From NCBI RefSeq assembly GCF_031729055.1, contig NZ_JAVMIP010000002.1, forward strand, positions 186,001-250,000: a stretch of DNA of 64,000 nt. Reading direction: 5' to 3'. Positions 45,920-55,336 of this stretch are shown piece after piece. The position numbers and the translations under genes were made by a program. Within the stretch, counting starts at the first letter, position 1; the number at the start of each line of letters is the position of its first letter. The stretch comes from Pseudocalidococcus azoricus BACA0444 (GTDB taxonomy: Bacteria > Cyanobacteriota > Cyanobacteriia > Thermosynechococcales > Thermosynechococcaceae). Under the pieces are notes generated by a model. The model was not told where the DNA came from and ran no database searches. It saw only the letters and a list, made by a program, of their open reading frames with translations.

Positions 45920-46127
45920 GATTCCTGGTCTTAACTGCGTCCTAGGGCGGCCATTGATGCATATTTGGGACAGCGTGAATCCTTCAGGACGATTCTCAAT
46001 CCCCAGATCAAGCCAGACTCCCCGGATCAAGGAAGTCGGTAGGATGGGGAATGGATCCATCAGCAACCCTAAATCTTGTATGATTAGGAATTATTGAACG
46101 CTATTCCGACCGGGATTGAGGAATTTT

Positions 46128-46133
46128 TATAAT
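46128..46133 (+). promoter_or_regulatory. Possible -10 element upstream of sir
   Basis: A TATAAT hexamer 83 bases before the sir start. TTGAAC at 46094-46099 resembles a -35 element but the spacer (28 bases) is too long, so it may not belong to it. Weak, by pattern only. Confidence 0.3.
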
Positions 46134-46215
46134 CCTTGTTCCGCAGAATAACGACAACTCGCAATCCTGAGGATGCCCCTCCGACTGCCCACACTATCGC
46201 AATTGCTACTCTTCT

Positions 46216-48132
46216 ATGGCTCCATCTCCTGCAACTGACCTTAAGCCCTACAAACCCTCTAAAGTTGAAACCCTCAAGGAACGGAGCAATCACCTCCGCG
46301 AGCCTGTGGCCAGGGAACTACTTCAGGATACGACCCACTTTAGTGAAGACGGGATCCAAATCCTCAAATTTCATGGCTCCTATCAACAGGACAATCGCGA
46401 CAACCGGGTGAAGGGCCAGGAAAAAGACTATTCCTTTATGCTGCGAACCCGGAGCCCAGCCGGCTATATCCCTCCCCAGCTCTATCTAACCCTGGATCGA
46501 CTAGCGGATGAATATGGCAATAGCACGATTCGGGCCACCACCCGCCAGGGCTTTCAACTCCACGGGATTCTGAAACGCAACTTAAAAGCCACCATTGCTG
46601 CCATTGTCAAAAATATGGGGTCAACCCTGGGGGCCTGTGGTGATGTGAATCGGAATGTGATGGCCCCGCCCGCCCCTTTTACGAATCGTCCCGAGTACCA
46701 ACTGGCTTACGACTATGCCCATCGAATTGCTGATTTACTCACCCCACAAACAGGAGCCTATTACGAAATTTGGTTGGATGGGGAAAAGGTCATCTCCGCC
46801 GAAGAAGCCCCAGAAGTGAAAGCAGCCCGGCAGAGAAATGGCAACGGCACTTTAATTCATGACGATGAAGAGCCGATCTATGGCACTCAATATATGCCCC
46901 GGAAGTTTAAGGTGGCGATGACCGTGCCAGGGGATAACTCCATTGATCTGTTTTCCCAAGACTTGACGCTGGTGGTGATCGCCGATGATCGGGGCAAGCT
47001 CAAGGGCTTTAATATTTATGCCGGTGGGGGCCTGGGGCGCACCCATAACAAGGAAGAAACCTTCGCTCGGGCTGCTGATCCCATTGGCTATGTGGATGGA
47101 GCCGATGTGTATGATCTGGTCAAAGCAATTGTCGCCACCCAACGGGATTATGGGGATCGCCAAACCCGCCGACACGCCAGACTGAAGTACTTAATTCACG
47201 ATTGGGGAGTGGCTAAGTTCAAGGCCAAGGTGGAGGAGTATTTTGGGAAACCCCTGCAACCCTTCCGTGAACTACCACCGTTTCAGTATGAGGACTTTTT
47301 AGGCTGGCAGGAACAGGGAGATGGACGGTATTTCTATGGGCTGTCCATTGCCAATGGCCGGATTTGGGATCGTCAGGAGTTTCGCTTAAAAACGGCGTTG
47401 CAGAAAATCATTGCCCACTATAACTTGCCGATGCGGGTGACTCCCCACCAAAATGTGATTCTCTGTGACATTGAGCCGCAAGATCGGGGAGCGATCCAGG
47501 CCCTGCTTGATGATCATGGGATTCCTCGCTTAGAAGCCATTGATCCCCTCCAACGCTATGCCATGGCCTGCCCTGCCTTACCCACCTGTGGTTTGGCAAT
47601 TACAGAATCGGAGCGGGCTATTCCCAGTGTTTTGGCCCGAATTCGGACAGTCATGGATCGGGTGGGGCTTAAACAGGAGCATTTTGTGATTCGGATGACG
47701 GGTTGTCCCAATGGTTGCGCCCGGCCCTATTTAGCGGAATTGGGATTTGTGGGCATTACCCCAGAAACCTACCAACTCTGGTTAGCGGGCTGCCCGAATC
47801 AAACCCGATTAGCTGAAACTTTTATTGAAAAGTTACCAATTGCTGAACTGGAAGCCACCTTAGAACCCTTATTGGTGTTTTATCAGAAGTCACGCTTAAC
47901 CCAGCCTGGCCTGGAGAGTTTTGGCGATTTCTGCCATCGAGTCGGATTTGCAGCGTTACGGGAGTTTATCAGTACCTATCAACCTCTATCCCAGGCCAAG
48001 GGGCGGCGGTATCGGGTGGATGTGCGAGACGACCAATATCAACACCTTAAGGATTTAGCCCATCAGGAAAATAAATCTATTGCAGCCATTACCCGGGAGG
48101 CGATTGCGGCCTATTTGCGTCATCACGCCTAG
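46216..48132 (+). CDS. sir: Ferredoxin-dependent sulfite reductase with ribbon-helix-helix-like tail
   Basis: Sir reduces sulfite to sulfide with six electrons from ferredoxin, feeding cysteine synthesis. The 638 residues contain the siroheme/[4Fe-4S] ligand cysteines in two pairs: CPALPTC (C452, C458) and GCPNGC (C497, C501). The N-terminal half carries the conserved QDNRDNR and [11 protein letters not shown] segments. The last 43 residues (596-638) are not part of the usual fold: [20 protein letters not shown] then [20 protein letters not shown] has the strand-helix-helix layout of Arc/CopG-type DNA-binding units. A hydrolase gene starts 1 base after the stop codon. Confidence 0.93.
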   Translation: MAPSPATDLKPYKPSKVETLKERSNHLREPVARELLQDTTHFSEDGIQILKFHGSYQQDNRDNRVKGQEKDYSFMLRTRSPAGYIPPQLYLTLDRLADEYGNSTIRATTRQGFQLHGILKRNLKATIAAIVKNMGSTLGACGDVNRNVMAPPAPFTNRPEYQLAYDYAHRIADLLTPQTGAYYEIWLDGEKVISAEEAPEVKAARQRNGNGTLIHDDEEPIYGTQYMPRKFKVAMTVPGDNSIDLFSQDLTLVVIADDRGKLKGFNIYAGGGLGRTHNKEETFARAADPIGYVDGADVYDLVKAIVATQRDYGDRQTRRHARLKYLIHDWGVAKFKAKVEEYFGKPLQPFRELPPFQYEDFLGWQEQGDGRYFYGLSIANGRIWDRQEFRLKTALQKIIAHYNLPMRVTPHQNVILCDIEPQDRGAIQALLDDHGIPRLEAIDPLQRYAMACPALPTCGLAITESERAIPSVLARIRTVMDRVGLKQEHFVIRMTGCPNGCARPYLAELGFVGITPETYQLWLAGCPNQTRLAETFIEKLPIAELEATLEPLLVFYQKSRLTQPGLESFGDFCHRVGFAALREFISTYQPLSQAKGRRYRVDVRDDQYQHLKDLAHQENKSIAAITREAIAAYLRHHA

Positions 48133-48789
48133 ATGCAGGTGGTGGGAGTGCCAACTTACATCTATCTACATGGCTTTGCCTCAGGCCCGAAGTCTGCCAA
48201 GGCGGTGTTTTTCCAAAGAAAGTTTGAGACTCTGGGGATACCGCTCCTGGTTCCGGACTTAAACGAGCCAGATTTTAGCCAGTTAAGTTTGACTCGCAAT
48301 ATTGCCGCAGTTGACAGGCTCTTTCCTCCTTTGCCCCAACCAGTGGTGTTAATCGGCTCCAGTTTTGGTGGTCTCACCGCGGCCTGGGTAGCCCAAGAAC
48401 GGTTGCAGGTCAAGCAGTTAATTTTATTAGCCCCGGCGTTTGAATTTGCCCAGGCCTGGTTGCCCCGTTTAGGGGATCAATTCTTCCAATGGCAAACCCA
48501 AGGCTATCTGGAGGTGGAGCATTACGCCTATGGTCAATCCCGGCCCCTGAACTATGGCTTTGTTGAGGATCTCCAGGCCTATGATGAAGGACAACTAACC
48601 CGCCCAGTCCCAACCCTCATTTTTCATGGAGAGGCGGATGAGGTGATTCCAGTTTCAGCAAGTCAACGCTATGGACAAAGTCGTGCCTGGGTTGAGTTAC
48701 AGGTACTTAGGGAAGATCACGGCCTGACGGAGAACTGTGAGGATATTTGGCAGACGTTGCAGATTAAAAATATTCTAGGCCGGCCATAA
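48133..48789 (+). CDS. YqiA/YcfP-family alpha/beta hydrolase
   Basis: A 218-residue alpha/beta hydrolase. It begins YIYLHGFASGPKSAKAVFFQ, has the nucleophile elbow GSSFGG (serine within it), an acid in IFHGEADEVIP and the catalytic His in REDHGLTE. Relatives YqiA and YcfP are esterases of small size; the substrate is not known here. The start codon follows the sir stop codon directly, so it is co-transcribed with sir and could be translationally coupled. Whether it has anything to do with sulfur assimilation is not shown. Confidence 0.85.
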   Translation: MQVVGVPTYIYLHGFASGPKSAKAVFFQRKFETLGIPLLVPDLNEPDFSQLSLTRNIAAVDRLFPPLPQPVVLIGSSFGGLTAAWVAQERLQVKQLILLAPAFEFAQAWLPRLGDQFFQWQTQGYLEVEHYAYGQSRPLNYGFVEDLQAYDEGQLTRPVPTLIFHGEADEVIPVSASQRYGQSRAWVELQVLREDHGLTENCEDIWQTLQIKNILGRP

Positions 48790-48846
48790 GCCGAGATGGG
48801 GATGAGTTACCTCAAGAATTAGTGCACGAATCTTACGAATCTCTCC

Positions 48847-49425
48847 CTAGGCTTTGATCGGACGCACGGCCTGGCGCGAAAATCCATGTTCTTTGAGTTC
48901 CTGCTGGAGCTTAATGGCATTTTCAACCCGATCTACAAACATCACCCCAGTTAAGTGATCAATTTCATGGAGAATGGCCCGTGCCAAGAGTTCTGTGGCA
49001 TAAAGCAATTGGGGCCGACCCAGTTCATCTTTGTAAGCGACTTCGATCATGACGGGGCGTTTAACATCTAAATAAACTCCCGGAATACTCAAGCAGCCTT
49101 CCTCCGCAACTTCTACCTCTTGGCTGACCTCTTTAATGACCGGATTAATCAAAATTAAGGGTGGGTTGGCCGCCTCGTCGGGGTTGATATCCACAACAAT
49201 TAACTGCTTATTGATCCCCACTTGCGGAGCAGCCAGGCCAATACCGGAGGAGCTATACATGGTTTGGAGCATTTTCCGGGCCAATTGGCGTGTGTCTTCA
49301 TTAACCTGAGTAATCCGCTTGGAGCCTTGCCGCAACACCTTATCCCCTAAGAAATGGAGTTCAAAGGGAGGATTTTTGAGTTTGGTCTTGGCAACTTGGA
49401 GTGGGGATGTGGTTAGGCTGGCCAT
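48847..49425 (-). CDS. def: Peptide deformylase
   Basis: This metallo-enzyme removes the formyl group from the N-terminal methionine of new proteins. The 192-residue chain has the three signature motifs: GIGLAAPQVG, EEGCLSIPG and HEIDHLTGVMF, with the Cys of motif 2 and both His of motif 3 as metal ligands. It has a short N-terminal extension before LHFLGDKVLRQ. It is a single gene with its own divergent upstream region shared with the GT4 gene. A convergent hydrolase gene ends 57 bases downstream. Confidence 0.95.
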   Translation of the reverse strand: MASLTTSPLQVAKTKLKNPPFELHFLGDKVLRQGSKRITQVNEDTRQLARKMLQTMYSSSGIGLAAPQVGINKQLIVVDINPDEAANPPLILINPVIKEVSQEVEVAEEGCLSIPGVYLDVKRPVMIEVAYKDELGRPQLLYATELLARAILHEIDHLTGVMFVDRVENAIKLQQELKEHGFSRQAVRPIKA

Positions 49426-49564
49426 GAAAAATTATGAAGACTATTTGAGAACGTTTAATATAATTCTATCCTATGGTTTCCTGCACGCTGCTGGGCCTGG
49501 GTTGGGGTTTTATTCAGCCTCTTGATGCCCTAGATAATTTTTCCCTTTGGCAGATTGGCAACCT

Positions 49565-50881
49565 ATGGCGAGTCTTTCCTCAGTTTCTCCGCTTCTTGTC
49601 CCTGGCTCCAGGCCCCTCTCTGCGGGGGTTTTTGTTTGTTTAGAATGGCATCCCCAGGCCGGTGGTCATGTCAAATGTTGGGAACGCTATGCCCAGGCCG
49701 CGACGAATTTTCCTGAGCTAGTGGATGTGACGGTCTATTTCCTGGGTCAAACAGAAGAAGTTGTCACAATTGCCCCAAATGTCCGCTATCACCTCTTGCC
49801 CCCCCAATTCAGCACCGGCCAACTCAAGTTTCTCCAACAGGGAGCCGGGGATACGGATCTCTGGCCCAGTCACACCCGCCTAAGGGAATTTTTGCCCCAA
49901 CATGATGTTTTTCAAACCACAGACACCTTTAGCTTTGCCCAGGCCGCCCGCCGCTATTGCCAAAAAACAAATCGCCCCCTACTGACCTGTTTGAATACGG
50001 ATTTACCCCTGTTTACCCAAGTCTATTCCCGCGACATTATTGGTCGTTTCTTGGGGACGGAGGGGTTACGGGGCTATCTGGGCAGGTTGTTGTTGGAGCA
50101 GTGGCAGTTGGATCAACGCTTGGGAGAAGATGCCCGTAAAAAGTTAAAACGCTTTTGTCAGGCCTGTGACCGGATTTTAGTCTCTCGCCAAGCAGATTAT
50201 GATTGGTTGACTAGTTTCTTACCCCCAGCGCGGGTGAGTTGGTTTCGTTTGGGGTTAGATCGGGAGTTATTTCATCCCAGTCGGCGCAATTCAACCCAAT
50301 TTCGGCAACGGTTTCAGATTCCCCCGGATGTCCCAGTGTTGCTCTTTGTCGGCCGGGTAGATGCCAGTAAAAAGGTCATGGTGATGGCTGAGGCGGCGCG
50401 GGTACTCCTAGATCAGGGTTATGATTTGCACGTTTTTGTGGCGGGGGCGGGGGGGCAAATGGCTGAGGTGAAAGCATTACTGGGAGACAAGGTAACTTTA
50501 CCAGGAGTCTTAGCCCAAGAAACCCTGGCCCAGGTCTATGCCAGCAGTGATATTTTTGTCTTTCCCTCGGAATCGGAGACGGGGCCAAATGTAGTTGTGG
50601 AAGCCCGGGCGGCCGGATTACCCGTGGTCATTTCGGGGTTTGACAATGGGGCCCGGTTTATTCAACAACCCGATGAAGATGGCCTGATTGTGGATAGTCG
50701 GGATGCCCAGGCCTGGGCCGCAGCTATTTTACCCCTCTTGATTCAGCCAGAACGCCGACAGCAGATTGGGGACAAAGCCCATCAAATTACAGCCGCCACC
50801 TATTTAACTTGGGCTGAGACCTTTGAACAAGATGTCCTCGGGGCCTGGTATCAACTAGCGGGGCGGAAAGCAACCACCTAG
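49565..50881 (+). CDS. Family 4 glycosyltransferase
   Basis: A GT-B fold enzyme of 438 residues from ATG 49565 (the frame also opens at 49547). C-terminal domain shows LLFVGRVDASKKVMVMAEAA, then VFVAGAGGQMAEV and the EX7E motif in PSESETGPNVVVEARAAGLP, which binds the nucleotide sugar. The N-terminal part includes a Gly-containing loop (HPQAGGHVKCWERYAQA) like others of GT4. The sugar and acceptor are unknown. It ends 65 bases before efp in the same direction but is probably separate. Confidence 0.85.
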   Translation: MASLSSVSPLLVPGSRPLSAGVFVCLEWHPQAGGHVKCWERYAQAATNFPELVDVTVYFLGQTEEVVTIAPNVRYHLLPPQFSTGQLKFLQQGAGDTDLWPSHTRLREFLPQHDVFQTTDTFSFAQAARRYCQKTNRPLLTCLNTDLPLFTQVYSRDIIGRFLGTEGLRGYLGRLLLEQWQLDQRLGEDARKKLKRFCQACDRILVSRQADYDWLTSFLPPARVSWFRLGLDRELFHPSRRNSTQFRQRFQIPPDVPVLLFVGRVDASKKVMVMAEAARVLLDQGYDLHVFVAGAGGQMAEVKALLGDKVTLPGVLAQETLAQVYASSDIFVFPSESETGPNVVVEARAAGLPVVISGFDNGARFIQQPDEDGLIVDSRDAQAWAAAILPLLIQPERRQQIGDKAHQITAATYLTWAETFEQDVLGAWYQLAGRKATT

Positions 50882-50912
50882 AGAATTTCTCCCCCAGGCC
50901 ACCCGCACGGGG

Positions 50913-50918
50913 TACAAT
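50913..50918 (+). promoter_or_regulatory. Possible -10 element upstream of efp
   Basis: TACAAT 29 bases before the efp start codon; close to the TATAAT consensus. No good -35 match is seen at the usual distance, so this is weak. Confidence 0.3.
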
Positions 50919-50946
50919 ACAATTTCGGTGAACTTGCGGCCTATTC

Positions 50947-51504
50947 ATGATTTCCAGTAACGATTTTCGCCCCGGTGTCAGCATTGAATTAGATGGTTCG
51001 GTTTGGCGGGTGGTTGAGTTTTTACACGTTAAACCGGGTAAGGGGTCTGCCTTTGTCCGCACCAAGCTCAAAAATGTCCAATCTGGGAATGTGGTCGAGC
51101 GGACGTTCCGGGCTGGTGAAACAGTTCCCCAGGCCAACATTGAAAAAAGCACCATGCAACACACCTATAAAGATGGGGATGACTTTGTCTTTATGGACAT
51201 GGAAAGCTATGAAGAAGCCAGCCTCAGTGCCGCTCAGATTGGGGATCGAGTCAAATACCTGAAGGAGGGCATGGAGGTGAATGTGGTCCGGTGGGGAGCC
51301 CAAGTTCTAGAAGTCGAATTACCCAATTCTGTCGTCTTAGAAGTTGTCCAAACGGATCCAGGCGTAAAGGGAGACACCGCCACCGGGGGGACAAAGCCGG
51401 CCATTGTTGAAACCGGGGCCCAAGTGATGGTGCCATTATTCATCTCCATTGGCGAACGAATCAAGATTGATACCCGCAGTGATGCCTACTTAGGCCGGGA
51501 GTAA
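50947..51504 (+). CDS. efp: Translation elongation factor P
   Basis: EF-P relieves ribosome stalling at consecutive prolines. The 185 residues form three beta-domains. Domain I begins [16 protein letters not shown] and has the functional loop [16 protein letters not shown], in which a Lys or Arg contacts the peptidyl-tRNA. Domain III ends with [18 protein letters not shown]. Length is normal. The accB gene starts 11 bases after the stop codon, an arrangement common in cyanobacteria, so the two genes form an operon. Confidence 0.96.
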   Translation: MISSNDFRPGVSIELDGSVWRVVEFLHVKPGKGSAFVRTKLKNVQSGNVVERTFRAGETVPQANIEKSTMQHTYKDGDDFVFMDMESYEEASLSAAQIGDRVKYLKEGMEVNVVRWGAQVLEVELPNSVVLEVVQTDPGVKGDTATGGTKPAIVETGAQVMVPLFISIGERIKIDTRSDAYLGRE

Positions 51505-51514
51505 AAGAAACACC

Positions 51515-51991
51515 GTGGAGCTAGACCTAAACCAACTCCGGGAATTAGTCACCATTCTCAACCAAACGGACATTACCGAGTTGAGCCTGAAAAGCGGTGA
51601 TTTAGAACTGACTCTTAAGAAAGGCACGATGGTTGTGGCTCAGCCAATCCTGACCAGTACATCAGCCCCTGTAACGTCTCAAACCTCTGTCCCCGCTCCC
51701 GATGTGGTATCGGCTCCTGAACCCACCCCTCCCCCCCAGGCCCCGAAAAAAGGAGCCGAGATTAATTCCCCCATGGTTGGAACCTTTTATCGGGCCCCGT
51801 CTCCGGATGATCCGCCTTTTATTGACGTGGGGGATAGCGTTAAAAAAGGACAAGTCGTCTGCATTATTGAGGCGATGAAACTCATGAACGAAATTGAAGC
51901 CGAGAGTAACGGGATTGTCACCGAAATTTTGGTGCAAAATGGCGAACCTGTGGAATTTGGCCAGGCCTTGATCCGCATTAATCCAAGTTAA
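51515..51991 (+). CDS. accB: Biotin carboxyl carrier protein of acetyl-CoA carboxylase
   Basis: AccB carries the biotin that shuttles CO2 between biotin carboxylase and carboxyltransferase. The 158-residue chain has an N-terminal domain ([20 protein letters not shown]), a Pro/Ala-rich flexible linker (~45-80) and a biotinyl domain, with the biotinylated lysine K122 in [12 protein letters not shown]. The GTG start at 51515 follows the efp stop by 10 bases, so it is co-transcribed. Other subunits are accD at 44489 and, elsewhere, accA and accC. Confidence 0.94.
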   Translation: MELDLNQLRELVTILNQTDITELSLKSGDLELTLKKGTMVVAQPILTSTSAPVTSQTSVPAPDVVSAPEPTPPPQAPKKGAEINSPMVGTFYRAPSPDDPPFIDVGDSVKKGQVVCIIEAMKLMNEIEAESNGIVTEILVQNGEPVEFGQALIRINPS

Positions 51992-52082
51992 TTCAGTTCC
52001 TCAATACGGCTCATCTGAATAAGACTAGGTTAGCCACTCAACCCGGCCAGGAGTCTAATCTCTAAAACCGCTTTTGCTGACC

Positions 52083-52742
52083 TCATTGACAACTTCCCTT
52101 AAGCCGGTATCCTAGGCCATAGACTGTCTCAATTAAATGGTCATCGCCAAAGGCTGTTATTTTTTTGCACTGTAGGCGAACCTGAGCCGCAACAACATTA
52201 CTGGTGGACTCCGAGGCCATGGCCCAAAGTTGGTTTTTGATTTGTTCGCTACTGCGGATTTGTTGTGGATGTTTCATAAAATATTCTAACAATTGAAACT
52301 CTTTAGCTGTTAAGGGAATGATCATGTTGATCTCGGAATTCGGATTATGAATTAAACTAGCCGTAGCATAGTCAAGGGTCAGTTCGCCCACGGTCAAGGC
52401 CTGGGGTTGAAATTGGGGTACGCGCCGTTGTAAAGCTCGCAGACGCGCTAAGAATTCCGACATTGCGAAGGGTTTGACTAAGGAATCATCCGCCCCGGCA
52501 TCCAGGCCAATAACCCGGTCACTAATTTTACTTTTGCCGTCAGGATCAGGATGGGTAATGGATTGTTTTGCTGCCGTAGGCGCTGACAGAGTTCGATGCC
52601 GCTGAGTCCTGGTAATAACCAATCAAAAATCGCTAAGGTATATTCTGTCCAAGGATAATTAAGAAGATTCCAGGCCTGGTTCGCATCTTGAACCCAATCA
52701 ACGATGATGGTTGCCTATTGATTCTTAATTTTGATAGAGATA
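52083..52742 (-). pseudogene. OmpR/PhoB-type response regulator, frameshifted and missing its N-terminus
   Basis: The open frame 52083-52622 keeps a receiver end (SDRVIGLDAGADDSLVKPF) and the winged-helix output domain (IIPLTAKEFQLLEYFMKHPQ, LIETVYGLGYRLK). Its own N-terminal part is nonsense, because the real one is in another frame: from ~52740 down to ~52555 the translation gives DWVQDANQAWNLLNYPWTEY, then TLAIFDWLLPGLSGIELCQR with the phospho-acceptor Asp. The two frames separate near 52545-52555 within an A-rich spot, consistent with one lost base. The start, with the usual acidic pair, is missing, and an in-frame stop appears near 52715. Probably dead. Confidence 0.75.
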
Positions 52743-52758
52743 CCTAATCGGCCAAACT

Positions 52759-53280
52759 CTAAGAACCCACCCGCACATCCACCACTGTCCCACGGGCATT
52801 GTAGTTGGGGTTGTCTAGCTCTACAGGAGTCCCTACCTTGACATTACTATTCCCTAAAACCGGGCCATTGGCCGTAACTTGCCCTTTCCCGATCAGGGTT
52901 AACAAGACATTGCTACTAAAGGCCATTTCTGGGCGGGGATCCGGTAAGGCCTTGACGGAGCCATCGGGTTGAGAAACGGTAACGGTACGGGGTAAATAAT
53001 CAACGGTTTTGATATCCACTTGCCCATAGGGTTGGTTACGGATAATAAAGTTGGCTTTTTCCCCAGGCCTGACAATGGCTTTTGCATCCCTAGTTCCCAG
53101 GCCAATCACCAGCACATCCACTTCAATCGGCTTACTTGCTGCAACTTGGGCAATGGAAGTTCCAGATTTACCGGGTACAATCAGCAGGCCAATCACCACT
53201 AACAGTAAGACCAGGCCAGCCCCAACATCCAAAACACTTAACTTGCCAAATAATCGCCCTTGGGAATCAATTAACGCCAT
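52759..53280 (-). CDS. DUF4330 membrane-anchored protein
   Basis: A 173-residue protein. It begins LIDSQGRLFGKLSVLDVGAG and has one hydrophobic segment (LVLLLVVIGLLIVPG, ~24-38), then a soluble beta-rich domain (VLVIGLGTRDAKAIVRPGEK, QPYGQVDIKTVDYLPRTVTV) outside. DUF4330 is common in cyanobacteria; its function is not known. It lies 17 bases beyond the broken regulator on the same strand. Start ATG 53280 is clear. Confidence 0.85.
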   Translation of the reverse strand: MALIDSQGRLFGKLSVLDVGAGLVLLLVVIGLLIVPGKSGTSIAQVAASKPIEVDVLVIGLGTRDAKAIVRPGEKANFIIRNQPYGQVDIKTVDYLPRTVTVSQPDGSVKALPDPRPEMAFSSNVLLTLIGKGQVTANGPVLGNSNVKVGTPVELDNPNYNARGTVVDVRVGS

Positions 53281-53442
53281 CCATTTGCTCTCAACTCACC
53301 GGCATGGGGATCTGTGGAACCGATTAAACCTTGCCACATTTCCACACACCAGTCAGCCTATCACGATGTCACCTACCCAGGATGAGGAGAACCAACTGGA
53401 ACATTCCCGAAAGGGCCTTAGTCTGGAAACAAAGAGATTTCT

Positions 53443-54312
53443 GTGATTAACCCCGTGCCTATCACGCCTCGCCAAAGTCGCTGGTTTATTCGTGTGGCCG
53501 CGCTGAGCTTAGCCCTGAGTTTCCTGCTCCATCCTCTGACTACCCAGGCCCAGAGTGTGCTGGATCGCATTTTATTTCAAGGCATTCAACTCCTCCAGGT
53601 GTCTAATATTTCGCCGCAGCAGGAAGTAGCTATTGGTAGCCAAATTAACCAACAAATGCTCCGTCAAGGGATGCGAGTTAACAGTAATCCTCAACTACAG
53701 AGTTACATTAATCAAATTGGCTCACGCTTAGTGGCAGTCACAGAGCGCAAAAATATTCCCTACACCTTTCAAGTCATCAATGACCGGGCAGTTAATGCCT
53801 ATGCCACAATGGGGGGATTTGTTTATGTCACTACAGGGTTAATTGCCACAGCTGAGAACGAAGCAGAATTAGCCGGAGTAATGGGGCATGAAATTGGTCA
53901 TATTGAACAGCGTCACGTGATTCGCCAAATGCAGCAAACCCTCTTGGCCCGTGGCCTGTTAACGGCTGCCGGATTAGATCGAGATCAGGGGGTGATGATG
54001 GCCACAGAATTAGCCTTTCGGCGGCCCCGCAGTCGGCAAGATGAACTAGAAGCGGATCGGGTTGGCCTCATTCTCTTAGCTCGGAGTAACTATGCCACCG
54101 TTGGGTTACCCTCATTTTTAGTTAAATTAGCTCGCAATCCAGCACCACCTGCAATTCTTAGCACCCATCCAGCCGCTCGGGATCGGGTCATCATTGCTGA
54201 ACGATTAATTCAATCTGGCATTAACAACAACTGCCCAAATACCCCCCAAGACCCGGCCTGTGGACTAAACAGTTCTATCTACCAGCAAGATATTCGCAGT
54301 CGCCTAAATTAA
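53443..54312 (+). CDS. M48-family metalloprotease (BepA/LoiP-like)
   Basis: A secreted zinc metalloprotease of 289 residues. The signal peptide is the hydrophobic stretch VAALSLALSFLLHPLTTQAQ. The catalytic motif HEIGHIEQRH appears in VMGHEIGHIEQRHVIRQM, with a downstream Glu ligand in SRQDELEADRVGL. Relatives in E. coli degrade misfolded outer-membrane proteins in the periplasm, so a quality-control role is likely. It starts 2 bases before the next codon pair of a preceding shadow frame only; the convergent Ycf66 gene ends 20 bases downstream. Confidence 0.92.
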   Translation: MINPVPITPRQSRWFIRVAALSLALSFLLHPLTTQAQSVLDRILFQGIQLLQVSNISPQQEVAIGSQINQQMLRQGMRVNSNPQLQSYINQIGSRLVAVTERKNIPYTFQVINDRAVNAYATMGGFVYVTTGLIATAENEAELAGVMGHEIGHIEQRHVIRQMQQTLLARGLLTAAGLDRDQGVMMATELAFRRPRSRQDELEADRVGLILLARSNYATVGLPSFLVKLARNPAPPAILSTHPAARDRVIIAERLIQSGINNNCPNTPQDPACGLNSSIYQQDIRSRLN

Positions 54313-54332
54313 GGTTGACAAGGTTTACTGGA

Positions 54333-55217
54333 TTAACTTAACTCAGTCCCTTTGGGCGGCCAAGGGTCCTCATGTTGATCATGATTGGGTTCTGGCTGCT
54401 CAAGATTAGGATCAGGAGCTAATTCTCCCCCTACTTCCACTTGAATATCCTGAGGCTGAGGTTCAAGAGTAACAGATTCGGCAGGAGGCTCATGAATAGG
54501 CTCAGGCTTGACGGCTATAAATTTAATGGTTAGTTCAGGCTCAACGTTTACTGATTCAATAAGTGGTTCAGGAGTTGCCTCAGGCTCAACAGCTATAGAT
54601 TCAACAGGTGGTTCAAGAGTTGGTTCAGGTTCAACGCCTACCGATTCTATTGGGGGCACATCCGCTTCAGCTAGGGTTTCTGTCACTACATCTGTGATGG
54701 TTTCTTCAAATTCTGCCAGGTCTGGCTCATTGACCTTAGCTTGGGTTGGGGAGTCAGATTTTGGGGTGGGTAGAGGAACTTTTTTGATCACCCCTTGAAA
54801 CTGCCCCTTGAGCTTATCTAAATCAACTTTGCTGACCCAATCGGAAATTTGTCCGGCAATTTTGCTGGTGGGAACTCCATCGCTCTCTGACTTTTGTCCA
54901 GGCAGAACAGATTTAATTGCTTGCCAGAGTTCTTGGGCCTGGGAGTCATCAGTTTTGAGCTTAGGATCCGTAAGTTGTCGCCGGTAGTTAAAACTTTGCC
55001 AGGCAAACCAGAAAATCAGGACAACTGCGGCAGTTTCTCCAAGGAGCAATCCTCCCCGCAACCGATCCGCATAGATCCACAGGGTCAGGGCAAAAAATAA
55101 GCCAACACCACTGAGGATCAGATCATTTTTGCGATGTAACTCTGGAAAAAAGAAGGCGGTTAGGTACAGGCCAAAGCTACCAACGGCAATGGCCCAGGCC
55201 AGCAAATAGGTCAACAT
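54333..55217 (-). CDS. Ycf66-family protein with acidic 15-residue repeats
   Basis: Ycf66 proteins occur in cyanobacteria and plant plastids and their function is not established. Start is ATG 55217 (MLTYLLAWAIAVGS); the frame continues to 55253. The N-terminal ~85 residues contain three hydrophobic segments (LAWAIAVGSFGLYLTAFFF, LILSGVGLFFALTLWIYA, AAVVLIFWFAWQSF). The rest is soluble and Pro/Glu-rich, with imperfect 15-residue units like VEPEPTLEPPVESIA and VEPEATPEPLIESVN, encoded by a 45-bp tandem repeat. This tail is longer than I expect for plastid Ycf66. Confidence 0.88.
   Translation of the reverse strand: MLTYLLAWAIAVGSFGLYLTAFFFPELHRKNDLILSGVGLFFALTLWIYADRLRGGLLLGETAAVVLIFWFAWQSFNYRRQLTDPKLKTDDSQAQELWQAIKSVLPGQKSESDGVPTSKIAGQISDWVSKVDLDKLKGQFQGVIKKVPLPTPKSDSPTQAKVNEPDLAEFEETITDVVTETLAEADVPPIESVGVEPEPTLEPPVESIAVEPEATPEPLIESVNVEPELTIKFIAVKPEPIHEPPAESVTLEPQPQDIQVEVGGELAPDPNLEQPEPNHDQHEDPWPPKGTELS
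54535..54655. repeat. 45-bp imperfect tandem repeat within the Ycf66 gene
   Basis: Units start at 54535, 54580 and 54625, each beginning TCAGGCTCAAC or TCAGGTTCAAC. Two are complete and the third is partial. They encode the acidic VEP-rich 15-residue repeats. Confidence 0.8.
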
Positions 55218-55336
55218 TCCCTCATCGTCCTCTGTGACAACGGTGTGTACCAAATAAGCTCAACCCCTACCTTATCACCCCACGCGGGGCCTGGATGAAC
55301 CAATAGCCAGGAGTCCAATGGGCTGATTTGCAATTC

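Larger units (their letters stand above)
45404..46215. other. 812-base intergenic region; one doubtful small ORF
   Basis: This region separates accD (minus) and sir (plus). It is AT-rich at 45410-45650, then normal. A 62-codon frame 45731-45919 starts with ATG; longer overlapping frames at 45798-46097 have no family resemblance. A TATAAT hexamer at 46128-46133 could serve sir. No terminator or RNA gene is recognised. Confidence 0.35.

Noticed and set aside
45798..46097. 99-codon frame between accD and sir
   Set aside because: Overlaps another frame, low complexity of signals, no homolog recognised.
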